From assembly GCA_002420305.1 (NCBI GenBank), contig DIHT01000105.1:1-12336 (forward strand): a stretch of DNA of 12,336 nucleotides, written 5' to 3'. Of this stretch, positions 1 through 6,535 are shown one piece after another (the stretch's first letter is position 1; every line of letters begins with the position of its first letter). Made by a program: the position numbers and the translations under genes. The notes under the pieces were generated by a model, which saw nothing but the letters and a program-made list of their open reading frames with translations, was not told where the DNA came from and searched no databases. The stretch is from Akkermansiaceae bacterium UBA5689. Lineage in GTDB: Bacteria; Verrucomicrobiota; Verrucomicrobiia; Verrucomicrobiales; Akkermansiaceae.

Positions 1-1172
1 CTTCAATTCTTGCGGCCCTTACTACCTCCGCCCTCCCAGCCCTCGCGGGGGACGGGTCTAATGGAGGAGATTGGTGCCGCCTTCTTACCGAAGATCTTGG
101 ATCTCCGATTTATTCCAATGATGACGCCATGCTGATTCAGGCCGTCAAGTTTTTCGGGCGAGCTCAGGTGCAGTTCGCATCGACTGACATCGATGGAGTC
201 AACGGGGTAGATGACTCCGAGACCTTTGATGAGTTCCGCAGGTTCCGACTCGGAACGCAGGTCCAGATTCTTAAGCACTTCAAGCTTAAGGCGAATGCCA
301 ACTTCGTGAGCGACGGGAAGCCAAAGGGAGGGTCCCGTGATTTTGGATACCAGAGCCTCGATGTTGCGCTTGTCTCTTTTGATGCAGGGGCTCTTCTCGG
401 CGGTGGAGCACTTGATGGAGTGAACGTCAGCGTGGGACGCCATAAGGTGACCATGAGCAATGAAGTCCATACTTCGTCGAAGAAGATCAAGACCGTTGAG
501 AGATCCGCGGTAGCCAACAAGGTCTATCCAGCAAGGCTCTCCGGGATCACCCTCGAGAAATCCAAAGATAATTTCTCAGGAACGCTCGGAGTCTTCAGTA
601 CCGAGGATACCCCGGAGCTATCTGGCGAAACAGATGGTCTCGCCTTATATGCAAACGGCAGCTGGGAGCTTCAGAGCGGAGATAGTCTTATCGCAGACTT
701 TCTCTACAATGACGCGCACGGAACGCCTGATAACGAAGTTGGCCTTTATGAGTGGGCTGTCGCGTTAGCCTACCTCACCGAGAAAAACGGATGGGATATT
801 CTCCTCCAGGGAACCCTCGGAGATAATGGTGATGACGGAGCAGGCGAGCGAGGCGGGAATTTCTGGGGCTTCGTGGCAATGGCGTCCCGGGACCTCACCG
901 ATAAAATCGAGGCCGTTGTGCGTTACTCCTATCAGGGAGCAGATGAGGCAGAGGGAATTGCGACCAATTCCCGCTATCTTAGAAGGAACCATGACGCGGA
1001 TGTCGGCGGCGGCCGTGGCGATCAGCATCACAGTATTTATGCTGGACTGAATTACTATGCCTGTGGCCACAACGCCAAGATCATGACTGGAATCGAGTTG
1101 GAAACCCTCGATACGGCTGGTGGGGACGTGGACGCGCTTACCTTGTGGCTGGCTCTTCGGACCTACTTCTAG
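1..1172 (+). CDS. OprO/OprP-like outer-membrane porin (5' end outside window)
   Basis: The reading frame is open from the left edge (first full codon at base 3), so the ATG at 129 is internal. The residues before it, including LTTSALPALA followed by GDGSNGGD, look like the end of a signal peptide and its cleavage site. The rest has alternating polar/hydrophobic stretches typical of beta-barrel strands (for example RRFRLGTQVQIL, LDVALVSFDAG, VSVGRHKVTMS) and ends in LRTYF; a terminal Phe is the usual outer-membrane insertion signal. The FRRFRLG segment followed by a fold-conserved GRHK region resembles the phosphate-selective porin O/P family. The position just upstream of a pstS remnant supports a phosphate-uptake role, but pore specificity cannot be read from sequence. 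A clear terminator follows at 1216-1242. Alternative: a general porin of the same fold. Confidence 0.75.
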   Translation, partial: SILAALTTSALPALAGDGSNGGDWCRLLTEDLGSPIYSNDDAMLIQAVKFFGRAQVQFASTDIDGVNGVDDSETFDEFRRFRLGTQVQILKHFKLKANANFVSDGKPKGGSRDFGYQSLDVALVSFDAGALLGGGALDGVNVSVGRHKVTMSNEVHTSSKKIKTVERSAVANKVYPARLSGITLEKSKDNFSGTLGVFSTEDTPELSGETDGLALYANGSWELQSGDSLIADFLYNDAHGTPDNEVGLYEWAVALAYLTEKNGWDILLQGTLGDNGDDGAGERGGNFWGFVAMASRDLTDKIEAVVRYSYQGADEAEGIATNSRYLRRNHDADVGGGRGDQHHSIYAGLNYYACGHNAKIMTGIELETLDTAGGDVDALTLWLALRTYF

Positions 1173-1215
1173 GTCCTGCCTACTTTCTTATGTAGTTGTT
1201 TCTCAGACGAGTAAG

Positions 1216-1242
1216 CGGCCCCTCCTTGGAGGGGCCGTTTTT
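1216..1242 (+). terminator. Rho-independent terminator of the porin gene
   Basis: A perfect 10-base inverted repeat (1216-1225 with 1228-1237, arm CGGCCCCTCC) is followed by five T residues at 1238-1242. It lies 44 bases after the porin stop codon. Confidence 0.92.
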
Positions 1243-1389
1243 CATGGGACCGAACTCTTCTGATCTGCCTAAGGGCGAGCCAAGTGACAGTAATGACACA
1301 GTCTAGATTTTGCGATGAAGGCAACTTCGTCACATTGTCCGCCTGTCACTGGACTGGAAGGTCGGGTGTCATGCCAACAAACAGAAGCC

Positions 1390-1611
1390 ATGAAAAATAA
1401 ACTATTCGTTGTCGTTCTTGGAGCAGTCCTGAGTGTCACTGCTTCCGCACAGAAAATCGTGATCAAAGGTTCCGATACCCTCGGAGCTAAAATGGTTCCT
1501 CAACTCGCAGAAGCTTATAAAGCAGGAGGGGAAAAGGCGTCCTTTGAGATTGCGGCTGAGGGATCTTCGCAGGCATTCTCCGCTCTTCTTGCCAAAGCTG
1601 CGGACATTGCA
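1390..1611 (+). pseudogene. pstS: 5' remnant of phosphate ABC transporter substrate-binding protein gene pstS
   Basis: The ATG at 1390 starts a normal secreted PstS: signal peptide MKNKLFVVVLGAVLSVTASA, then KIVIKGSDTLGAKM, LAEAYK and the phosphate-site-like AEGSSQAFSALLAKAADI segment. Homology stops at about residue 74, where the family would continue with a DI(G/A)xSSR-type segment and about 200 more residues. From base ~1610 the DNA is instead the end of pstB in a different frame, so the hybrid ORF runs on with meaningless residues (GHSGIYPDR and onwards) to a TAA at 1693-1695. The encoded 101-aa hybrid cannot bind phosphate as PstS does. The first 74 codons show no frameshift or stop, which suggests a recent event or an assembly join. 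Confidence 0.85.
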
Positions 1612-1744
1612 GGCCACTCGGGTATCTACCCAGACCGCATTTTTCTATCTGGGAGAGCTGATCGAGTACGACGAGACAGCAAAGATTTTTGGTAATCCTT
1701 CTGAGAAGCAGACGGAGGATTATGTGACTGGACGCTTCGGTTAG
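1610..1744 (+). pseudogene. pstB: 3' remnant of phosphate ABC transporter ATPase gene pstB
   Basis: In the frame of codons starting at 1610 the sequence reads QATRVS, TAFFYLGELIEYDETAKIF, NPSEKQTEDYVTGRFG and then TAG at 1742-1744. This is the near-invariant C-terminus of PstB (end of the H-loop region through the terminal TGRFG). All upstream ATPase parts (Walker A, Q-loop, ABC signature, Walker B) are absent; upstream of base 1610 the DNA is pstS. No start codon or ribosome site is apparent for this fragment, and it is out of frame with pstS, so it should not be made. Its intact stop and clean coding sequence again suggest a recent deletion or a joined assembly. No phoU follows; convergent truA begins 20 bases further on. 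Confidence 0.85.
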
Positions 1745-1764
1745 GTTCCTTGGGGCCGGCTGCC

Positions 1765-2526
1765 TCAGTAGCGAACCTCGACCAAAGAGAGTCCGTCAGG
1801 GGGTGCGCAAAGAGGCGATTTGCCTCGTGGAAGCTCCGGCTCCTGGTCGAGGAGGCTCGCCAGATCATCGAGTCGAAAATATCCCTGAGCCGTTTGGACG
1901 GCAGCCCCGGTGAGCAGCCGGACCATTTTGTAGAGGAATCCCTCCCCGGTGAAGGTGAGAAGATAGCCCTCCGGGAGACGGCGCAGAGAGGACTCGCTCA
2001 AAGTTCTCCGATAGTCTGTTTCTTCATCTTCGTTTCCCCGGACGGCGGAGAATGCCTTGAAATCGTGTCTGCCCTCAAATAGCGCCAGTGCCTGCTCCAA
2101 GGTGACAGGGTCAAGCTGTCGAGGGAGGTGCCACGCCCGGCTGGCTTGGAAGGGAGGGAGGACCGGAGAGGTAGAGAGCTCGTAGGTATATGTCTTTGAG
2201 GAGGCTGAAAACCGGGCATGAAAATCGGCGGTGACCTCATCGCATTCCAGCACCCTGATGGTTGCAGGTAACTTGGTGTTCAAGGCTGCCAACCAATTGA
2301 CTGGATTCATGGTGAGTTCCGCTGGAGCGTCAAAATGAGCGACCTGACCGATTGAATGAACCCCGGCATCGGTGCGACCAGAACCATGAACACGCACGGG
2401 GACCTTCGCGATAAGCGCAAGAGCCTCCTCTATGCGGGCTTGGATGGTGTCTGCGTTGGGCTGGATCTGCCAGCCCGCGAAGCGGCTTCCGTCATAGGCG
2501 ACTGTCACTTTGATACGCACAGCCAC
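1765..2526 (-). CDS. truA: tRNA pseudouridine(38-40) synthase TruA
   Basis: TruA converts uridines 38, 39 and 40 in the tRNA anticodon arm to pseudouridine in the cytoplasm. Counting from the GTG at 2520, the protein begins VRIKVTVAYDGSRFAGWQ, the family's typical N-terminus. The catalytic motif GSGRTDAGVHS carries the catalytic Asp at residue 51. It continues with HFDA, FHARFSASSKTY and the C-terminal GEGFLYKMVR segment, and is about 251 residues long, normal for the family. The longest frame opens at an ATG at 2655, but its first residues have no TruA homology and that ATG lies beside the upstream gene's terminator. The start is therefore most likely GTG 2526 or GTG 2520, with a purine-rich AGAGAGGAA just before. 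The gene is convergent with the pstB remnant and follows the 568-aa EF-hand gene, from which the terminator separates it. Confidence 0.93.
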   Translation of the reverse strand: MAVRIKVTVAYDGSRFAGWQIQPNADTIQARIEEALALIAKVPVRVHGSGRTDAGVHSIGQVAHFDAPAELTMNPVNWLAALNTKLPATIRVLECDEVTADFHARFSASSKTYTYELSTSPVLPPFQASRAWHLPRQLDPVTLEQALALFEGRHDFKAFSAVRGNEDEETDYRRTLSESSLRRLPEGYLLTFTGEGFLYKMVRLLTGAAVQTAQGYFRLDDLASLLDQEPELPRGKSPLCAPPDGLSLVEVRY

Positions 2527-2617
2527 TTCCTCTCTGAATTCCGGCCTGTTGAAAAGGACACACTTTCTCTCAGGGAGCCTTCCGGGAAAAGCGGGATCCA
2601 GAAACCTTGCATTCCTC

Positions 2618-2650
2618 AAAAAAAGGGCAGCTCCGTAGAGCTGCCCTTTT
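2618..2650 (-). terminator. Rho-independent terminator after the 568-aa EF-hand gene
   Basis: A perfect 9-base stem (2625-2633 with 2638-2646, arm GGGCAGCTC on the plus strand) has a 4-base loop. Seven A residues at 2618-2624 on the plus strand form the U-tract on the minus strand; four T at 2647-2650 make it potentially bidirectional. It lies 30 bases after the EF-hand stop codon and rules out the longest truA start. Confidence 0.93.
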
Positions 2651-2679
2651 GTCAAAATTGAACCGTCACGGAGGACAAA

Positions 2680-4386
2680 TTAGCGACCCCGTCGACTCCA
2701 CCACCGGCGGCGCCGCGAGCGGGAGGCGTCATCGTGATGGCGGTCTCGGTCTGCGCTCCATCTCCGGTGACCCCGATGGCCGTGGCCTTGGCGGGTTAGC
2801 CGGGAGGTGAATTCCTCAAAACTGATGCAGTCGTCATCATTGGTGTCAACGCGTCTGAAGATCGAGGCCACATACCATCGTGGCTTCCTGCGGAAGGGCT
2901 TGAGATCCCGGAACTCGTCCCAGTCAAGGCACTCATCTTCTCCGGCCACGTCTGCGAACATTTCCTCTCTGCGCTCCTGAAGGGCGGCCCGGCGCTCTTC
3001 CCGTGCGGCCTCGCGGGCGGCATTACGCTCTTCTCTGGAGAGCTCACCGTCTCCATCGGTGTCCCATTCTTCAATCAAAGCCGCACGACGCTCTGCCCGA
3101 GCCTGGCGACGCGCTTCTTTGGCGGCTTGTCTCTCTTCTTCATCAATGCGGCCGTCCTCATTGAGGTCAAACTGCTGAAGAATTTCAGGCAATTTACCGT
3201 GGCCGAAGCACCGCTCACGGCCGTCTTCGTCATCGCCCTCGTCGTCGTTGTCACCGGCATCATCGTCGTCGTTGTCACCAGCGTCATCGCCGTCGTTGTC
3301 GCCAGCATCATCGCCGTCGTTGTCGCCGGCATCATCACCGTCGTTGTCGCCGGCATCATCACCGTCGTTGTCGCCAGCGTCATCACCGTCGCTGTCGCCG
3401 GCATCATCACCGTCGTTGTCGCCAGCGTCATCACCGTCGTTGTCGCCAGCGTCATCGCCCTCGTCGTCGCCAGCGTCATCACCGTCAGTGTCACCAGCAT
3501 CATCGCCGTCGGTGTCGCCAGCATCATCGCCGTCGTTGTCGCCGGCATCATCGCCGTTGTTGTCGCCAGCATCATCGCCGTTGTTGTCGCCAGCGTCATC
3601 GCCGTCGTTGTCACCGGCATCATCGCCGTCGTTGTCGCCAGCGTTATCGCCGTCGTTGTCGCCGGCATCATCTCCATCGTTGTCGCCCGCGTCATCGCCG
3701 TCGCCCGCGTCATCACCGTCGTTGTCGCCAGTGTCATCACCTTCGTCGTCGCCAGCGTCATCACCGTCGGTGTCACCAGCATCATCGCCGTCGTTGTCGC
3801 CGGCATCATCACCGTCACCATCTGGTGCGCCAAAGTCTTCCATGGCGATCAGGGAAAGAGCAGGGTTATCGACTTCGATCGGTCCTGGCTGGAGGGTGAA
3901 GGTTTCGAAGTCGCCCAGGAGGACGTCCCCGTTCTCACTGTTGACATAAATCGTCGAGACGGTGGGTTCGGAGCTAGGAAAGTCACTAAGCCTTACAACT
4001 GCGGCTGCACTCGAGCTCTCCAAGTCACCGGAGTTGGCGAGGACGAGGTAGATCGGATTCCCAGAAAACTCATTGGGGACGTTGAGCGGAACGTCTCCCT
4101 GACTTGAAACGCTAAAGGTGCCTGCGAAGGGCGCGGCCGTGATTGGGCCGGCAGCTCCATCGAATAGCGTAAAAAGCGAAGCGAGCTCCGCGCCGGAGGA
4201 AAGAGTAGTGAGGGCGCTTTCATCAGAAATATTTCCGATCGCGGCAAATCCTCCGTCCACTGCATTACCTTCATTATCGACCACTGAGTTTGTGGCGATG
4301 GGCCCTTCGGTGTTTGTGACAGTGAGGCTCGCCCCATAGGCGGAGGCGGACAACATCACGAGGAAGGGGAGGTGTTTTAACTTCAT
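2680..4386 (-). CDS. Secreted EF-hand protein with ~25 acidic DGDDAGDN repeats
   Basis: A 568-residue protein with signal peptide at ~1-18 (MKLKHLPFLVMLSASAYG). Residues 19-185 form a beta-rich domain (NPIYLVLANSGDLESSS, TIYVNSENGDVLLG) that I do not recognise as a named family. Residues ~188-385 are tandem 8-residue units, consensus DGDDAGDN, with T/S/D/E variants and one short unit. The spacing of Asp at positions 1, 3, 5 and 9 resembles calcium loops of EF-hand or thrombospondin type 3 repeats. Residues 407-526 hold four EF-hand loops: 407-418 (DLNEDGRIDEEE), 442-453 (DTDGDGELSREE), a degenerate one at 481-492 and 514-525 (DTNDDDCISFEE), joined by Arg/Glu-rich helices. The last 40 residues are very basic and Trp/His rich. 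It is probably an exported calcium-binding surface or matrix protein; no PEP-CTERM or LPXTG anchor is visible. It has its own ECF-type promoter (4436-4462) and terminator. The residue 395-530 part is paralogous to the 221-aa protein at 5795-6460. Confidence 0.88.
   Translation of the reverse strand: MKLKHLPFLVMLSASAYGASLTVTNTEGPIATNSVVDNEGNAVDGGFAAIGNISDESALTTLSSGAELASLFTLFDGAAGPITAAPFAGTFSVSSQGDVPLNVPNEFSGNPIYLVLANSGDLESSSAAAVVRLSDFPSSEPTVSTIYVNSENGDVLLGDFETFTLQPGPIEVDNPALSLIAMEDFGAPDGDGDDAGDNDGDDAGDTDGDDAGDDEGDDTGDNDGDDAGDGDDAGDNDGDDAGDNDGDNAGDNDGDDAGDNDGDDAGDNNGDDAGDNNGDDAGDNDGDDAGDTDGDDAGDTDGDDAGDDEGDDAGDNDGDDAGDNDGDDAGDSDGDDAGDNDGDDAGDNDGDDAGDNDGDDAGDNDGDDAGDNDDDDAGDNDDEGDDEDGRERCFGHGKLPEILQQFDLNEDGRIDEEERQAAKEARRQARAERRAALIEEWDTDGDGELSREERNAAREAAREERRAALQERREEMFADVAGEDECLDWDEFRDLKPFRRKPRWYVASIFRRVDTNDDDCISFEEFTSRLTRQGHGHRGHRRWSADRDRHHDDASRSRRRRWWSRRGR
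3241..3822 (-). repeat. 24-bp coding tandem repeat array
   Basis: About 25 head-to-tail copies of a 24-bp unit encode DGDDAGDN on the minus strand. Variation is mostly at third codon positions and at the residue-8 codon (Asn, Thr, Ser, Asp), and one copy near 3690-3715 is 6 bp short, in frame. Because 24 is a multiple of 3, several other frames also stay open through the array (a Val/Ile/Ala-rich and a Ser/Pro-rich frame on the plus strand); these are shadows. The array is a likely site of copy-number change and of short-read assembly collapse. Confidence 0.95.
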
Positions 4387-4408
4387 AATCTTTAAGGGGT
4401 TTGAGTCT

Positions 4409-4424
4409 GAGAGATGGTTCTCTC
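4409..4424 (-). promoter_or_regulatory. 5'-leader hairpin of the 568-aa EF-hand gene
   Basis: GAGAGA-N4-TCTCTC is a perfect 6-base inverted repeat. It begins 11 bases after the predicted -10 element, so it would sit at or near the 5' end of the mRNA, 22 bases before the ATG. It could be an mRNA-stabilising 5' stem or an operator. Confidence 0.45.
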
Positions 4425-4435
4425 GCTTAGAGGAA

Positions 4436-4462
4436 TGACGGCTGGGATACTAGAGCAGTTAC
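4436..4462 (-). promoter_or_regulatory. ECF-type promoter for the 568-aa EF-hand gene
   Basis: On the minus strand: GTAACT (4462-4457), 16-base spacer, CGTCA (4440-4436), then 49 bases to the ATG at 4386. The motif and exact spacing recur at 6496-6522 and 7468-7494. GTAAC/CGTC elements with 16-17 base spacing are typical of ECF sigma promoters such as those of Bacillus SigX. The 4387-4673 gap around it holds no gene I can support; a second small inverted repeat (GATTCC at 4493-4498 with GGAATC at 4503-4508) lies just upstream of the promoter. Confidence 0.7.
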
Positions 4463-4673
4463 TGCCCTTTGGAGACTTTTTTCTCTTAGAAGGATTCCGC
4501 TGGGAATCTGGAGGTGCACCCTGAAAAAATGACAGTGATCGGGAGAGTCGCCCAAGGGAGGCATTTGTCATATCGGGCAGATTCGCCTGATAGACCGCCT
4601 GCAAGAGGTTCAGAGAAGCAGACGTTTTCCCGGGGTTCTTCCGTTTCTGCGGTTAGCGACGGATGAGAACTGA

Positions 4674-5666
4674 CTAGTCACCACTGGTTTGTACTAAACG
4701 GTAATACCGACTACCCGTCTGGGGTAGGTTGGCGTCGACAAAAAGAAGAGGGCCAGTCCCTGCTGGCGAGGGAAAATCAGAAGCCGGCAGGTCGGTCCGC
4801 CAGTTTACGAGATCATCCGAATACTCCACCTTGTAGCTGTAGCCTGCGGTTGGCAGCCACGAGATCCGAATGTTACCGGCAGGATCTCTGGAGATGGAGT
4901 CGATCTCCACTGGAGGAGCATCGTCTTCTACGGTTTCAATGCGGAGATCCGATACCAGAATGAAGTTGTCACCGTAATTGCTAGTTCCTCCCTGGGCAAT
5001 CTGCCACTCGATAGCAATAAAGCCGAAAGTAAGGGCGCGATTGGTGCCATTAAACACCGCATCCGTAAACAGAGGGATCCCATCAATCTCTGCGCTCCAT
5101 CGGTTTGACGCGAAGTCAATTATGCCGGTCAATTCCTGAAGCTCTCCCTGAACGAAATCGAGACCGGTGTCGATTTCTTCGTAGCCTTGTGCTTGTGGGC
5201 TTCCATTGCGATACCAGAAGCCGTAGTCGGTATCAGTATTGGAGATTCGGACTGATGCGAGTGCGGACCCGTTCGTGTTATAAAAGGAAACAAAGAAATC
5301 GTCGCGGCGGTAGTTTGTAAACTCGGTTGAGTCTTCGATGCCAAAGAGAAGGGCGAAGGCTGTTACGGCTGAGCTCTCGGTCGCAGGGTTATAGTTGATG
5401 GTCTTTGCAACCGTTGTGAGGGATCGGTTAGGCCGGTTAAAGCCAAGAGTGGCCGTATTGCCGAGGGCTCCCCCAAGAAGGTCCGGAATAATGGCCTGAG
5501 CACCGCTGGTGCGGTCGCTTGCCTGCCATCCTTCGAAGTCGTCCCAAGCATTCTCACCTTCAGGAAATTCGTCAAAATCGGTGAAGTAGAGTAAGTCTGC
5601 ATTCGCCAACCCCGTGAGCAGTGCGAGGAGCACTACAAGGAGACGAAGTGGAGCTACTTTTGTCAT
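4674..5666 (-). CDS. Secreted protein with verrucomicrobial C-terminal beta domain
   Basis: About 330 residues from the ATG at 5666 (MTKVAPLRLLVVLLALLTG, signal peptide probably cleaved after LANA). The longest frame opens at 5702, but that ATG sits directly beside the upstream terminator, so 5666 is preferred. Residues ~24-240 look like a single-domain beta sandwich (DFEGWQ, VKTINY-type strands, FFVSFYNTNGSALASVRISN, ELTGIIDFASNRWSAEIDGIPLF), as in LamG/concanavalin-like carbohydrate or ligand-binding folds. Residues ~247-330 form a second small domain with SYKVEYSDDLVNWRTDLP and SRYYRLV, a signature common at the C-terminus of secreted Verrucomicrobiota proteins. No catalytic residues are recognisable and no PEP-CTERM follows. 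It lies between the two EF-hand paralogues, but no copy of their promoter motif is visible before it. Function unknown; an extracellular binding or structural role is inferred. Confidence 0.8.
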   Translation of the reverse strand: MTKVAPLRLLVVLLALLTGLANADLLYFTDFDEFPEGENAWDDFEGWQASDRTSGAQAIIPDLLGGALGNTATLGFNRPNRSLTTVAKTINYNPATESSAVTAFALLFGIEDSTEFTNYRRDDFFVSFYNTNGSALASVRISNTDTDYGFWYRNGSPQAQGYEEIDTGLDFVQGELQELTGIIDFASNRWSAEIDGIPLFTDAVFNGTNRALTFGFIAIEWQIAQGGTSNYGDNFILVSDLRIETVEDDAPPVEIDSISRDPAGNIRISWLPTAGYSYKVEYSDDLVNWRTDLPASDFPSPAGTGPLLFVDANLPQTGSRYYRLVQTSGD

Positions 5667-5688
5667 AAGGGACGGCAGTGTGAGGATG

Positions 5689-5720
5689 AAAAAAAAAGGC
5701 AACCTGGTATCCAGGTCGCC
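5689..5720 (-). terminator. Rho-independent terminator after the 221-aa EF-hand gene
   Basis: On the minus strand the arm GGCGACCTGG (5720-5711), a 3-base loop and CCAGGTTGCC (5707-5698, one G.U pair) are followed by nine T residues (5697-5689). It lies 74 bases after the 221-aa gene's stop and immediately before the next gene, so it insulates the two. Confidence 0.93.
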
Positions 5721-5794
5721 TCTTGAAATGGGTGTAGAGAACCGGAGAAAATCTCTATGCTCTTTTCGCCGGGGCCTCTTAGGAATCCTGGTTC

Positions 5795-6460
5795 TTACTC
5801 CTCTTCCCCGCCCTCAGGACGCTCTGGAGGTGCGGGACGCTCTGGAGGTGCAGGGCGCTCGGGACGCTCTGGAGGTGCAGGACGCTCGGGGCGCTCTGGA
5901 GGTGCGGGACGCTCCTCTCCATCGAGATCGTTTCCTCCCGGACGCGGTGGCGGAGGACGATGCCCGCCGGGCCTCCGGTGGTGGCGGAGGCGGGCGGTAA
6001 ACTCCTCGAGGCTGATGCATTCATCTTCATCAGAGTCCAGTCGGCCAAAGATTGCAGCTACGCGCTCAGCATTTCTGCCTTCCAGTGGAGGGAGAGCGGC
6101 AAATTCGTCTGCGTCGAGACAGCCGTCTTCACCGGCGATTTCGGCAAACTTTTCTTCCCGTCTTTCCTGCAGGGCTGCCCTCCGGGCGTCCCGGGCTCCT
6201 TCCCGCTCTTCGTCGGAGAGCTCTCCATCACCATCTGTATCGAATTCTGCAATGTGTGCTTCACGACGTTCTGCCCGGGCGGCTCTGCGAGCTTCCTGAG
6301 CAGCCTGGCGCTCTTCCTCATCAATAGCCCCATCTTCGTTGAGATCGAACTGCTCGAGCATTTCAGGCAGCTCTCCGTTACCGAAGGTCCGGTCACGGTC
6401 AGCGTTGGCAAGGCCAATGCCAAGGGTAAGGCTGGCAAGGGCTAGGTAGTTAAGTTTCAT
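5795..6460 (-). CDS. Secreted EF-hand protein with Pro-rich PAPPERPER tail
   Basis: A 221-residue protein with a signal peptide at 1-20 (MKLNYLALASLTLGIGLANA). EF-hand loops lie at 39-50 (DLNEDGAIDEEE), 74-85 (DTDGDGELSDEE), a degenerate one at ~109-120 (around GEDGCLDADEF) and 142-153 (DSDEDECISLEE). They are linked by helices rich in Arg, Glu and Ala (EARRAARAERREA, RRAALQERREE). The tail from ~162 is Pro/Arg/Glu rich with repeated PAPPERPER units. It is a clear paralogue of residues ~395-530 of the 568-aa protein, with the same loop order and the same shared strings, but lacks the acidic repeat array and the N-terminal domain. It likely binds calcium outside the cytoplasm. It has its own ECF-type promoter at 6496-6522 and a strong terminator. 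No Shine-Dalgarno is evident before the ATG. Partner or target unknown. Confidence 0.88.
   Translation of the reverse strand: MKLNYLALASLTLGIGLANADRDRTFGNGELPEMLEQFDLNEDGAIDEEERQAAQEARRAARAERREAHIAEFDTDGDGELSDEEREGARDARRAALQERREEKFAEIAGEDGCLDADEFAALPPLEGRNAERVAAIFGRLDSDEDECISLEEFTARLRHHRRPGGHRPPPPRPGGNDLDGEERPAPPERPERPAPPERPERPAPPERPAPPERPEGGEEE
5816..5913 (-). repeat. Coding tandem repeat for PAPPERPER tail
   Basis: Four copies of CGCTCTGGAGGTGC (plus-strand reading) recur at 18- or 27-base intervals separated by short variants. They encode alternating PAPPERP and ERP units at the C-terminus of the 221-aa EF-hand protein. The in-frame length steps imply growth by slippage or unequal exchange. 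Confidence 0.85.
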
Positions 6461-6471
6461 GATAATTTCGG

Positions 6472-6486
6472 GAGATGGGCGATCTC
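6472..6486 (-). promoter_or_regulatory. 5'-leader hairpin of the 221-aa EF-hand gene
   Basis: GAGAT-N5-ATCTC is a perfect 5-base inverted repeat. It begins 9 bases after the predicted -10 element and ends 11 bases before the ATG, so it would be 5'-terminal and could also affect ribosome access. It has the same relative position as the repeats at 4409-4424 and 7401-7455. Confidence 0.45.
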
Positions 6487-6495
6487 TACCCCGTC

Positions 6496-6522
6496 TGACG
6501 AGGGGGAAGGGGGTCTGGTTAC
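6496..6522 (-). promoter_or_regulatory. ECF-type promoter for the 221-aa EF-hand gene
   Basis: On the minus strand: GTAACC (6522-6517), 16-base spacer, CGTCA (6500-6496), 35 bases before the ATG at 6460. It fills the 75-base gap after the 253-aa gene. Same motif and spacing as at 4436-4462 and 7468-7494. Confidence 0.7.
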
Positions 6523-6535
6523 ACCTTAAATCGGT

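Noticed and set aside
1285..1371. Four TGTCA/TGACA words before pstS, possible Pho boxes
   Set aside because: The spacings are 9 bases for the inverted pair at 1285 and 1294, and 23 for the direct pair at 1344 and 1367, not the 11-base repeat of known Pho boxes, so a PhoB site cannot be supported.
2527..2655. N-terminal extension of TruA from the ATG at 2655
   Set aside because: The extra residues have no family match and the ATG abuts the terminator of the preceding gene.
3241..3822. CRISPR-like periodic repeats
   Set aside because: Units are contiguous and in frame, with no unique spacers and no cas genes; this is a protein-coding tandem repeat.
3127..4107. Long plus-strand ORF rich in Val, Ile and Ala over the repeat array, resembling a membrane protein
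   Set aside because: It is a mirror of the 24-bp array encoding DGDDAGDN on the other strand; the real gene has a signal peptide, EF-hands, a promoter and a terminator.
4392..4604. 70-codon minus-strand ORF in the gap upstream of the 568-aa gene
   Set aside because: It overlaps the ECF promoter and leader hairpin, has no recognisable protein features and no ribosome site.
5667..5702. ATG at 5702 as start of the secreted 330-aa protein
   Set aside because: It lies within a few bases of the nine-T tract of the preceding terminator, and the signal peptide is canonical only from the ATG at 5666.
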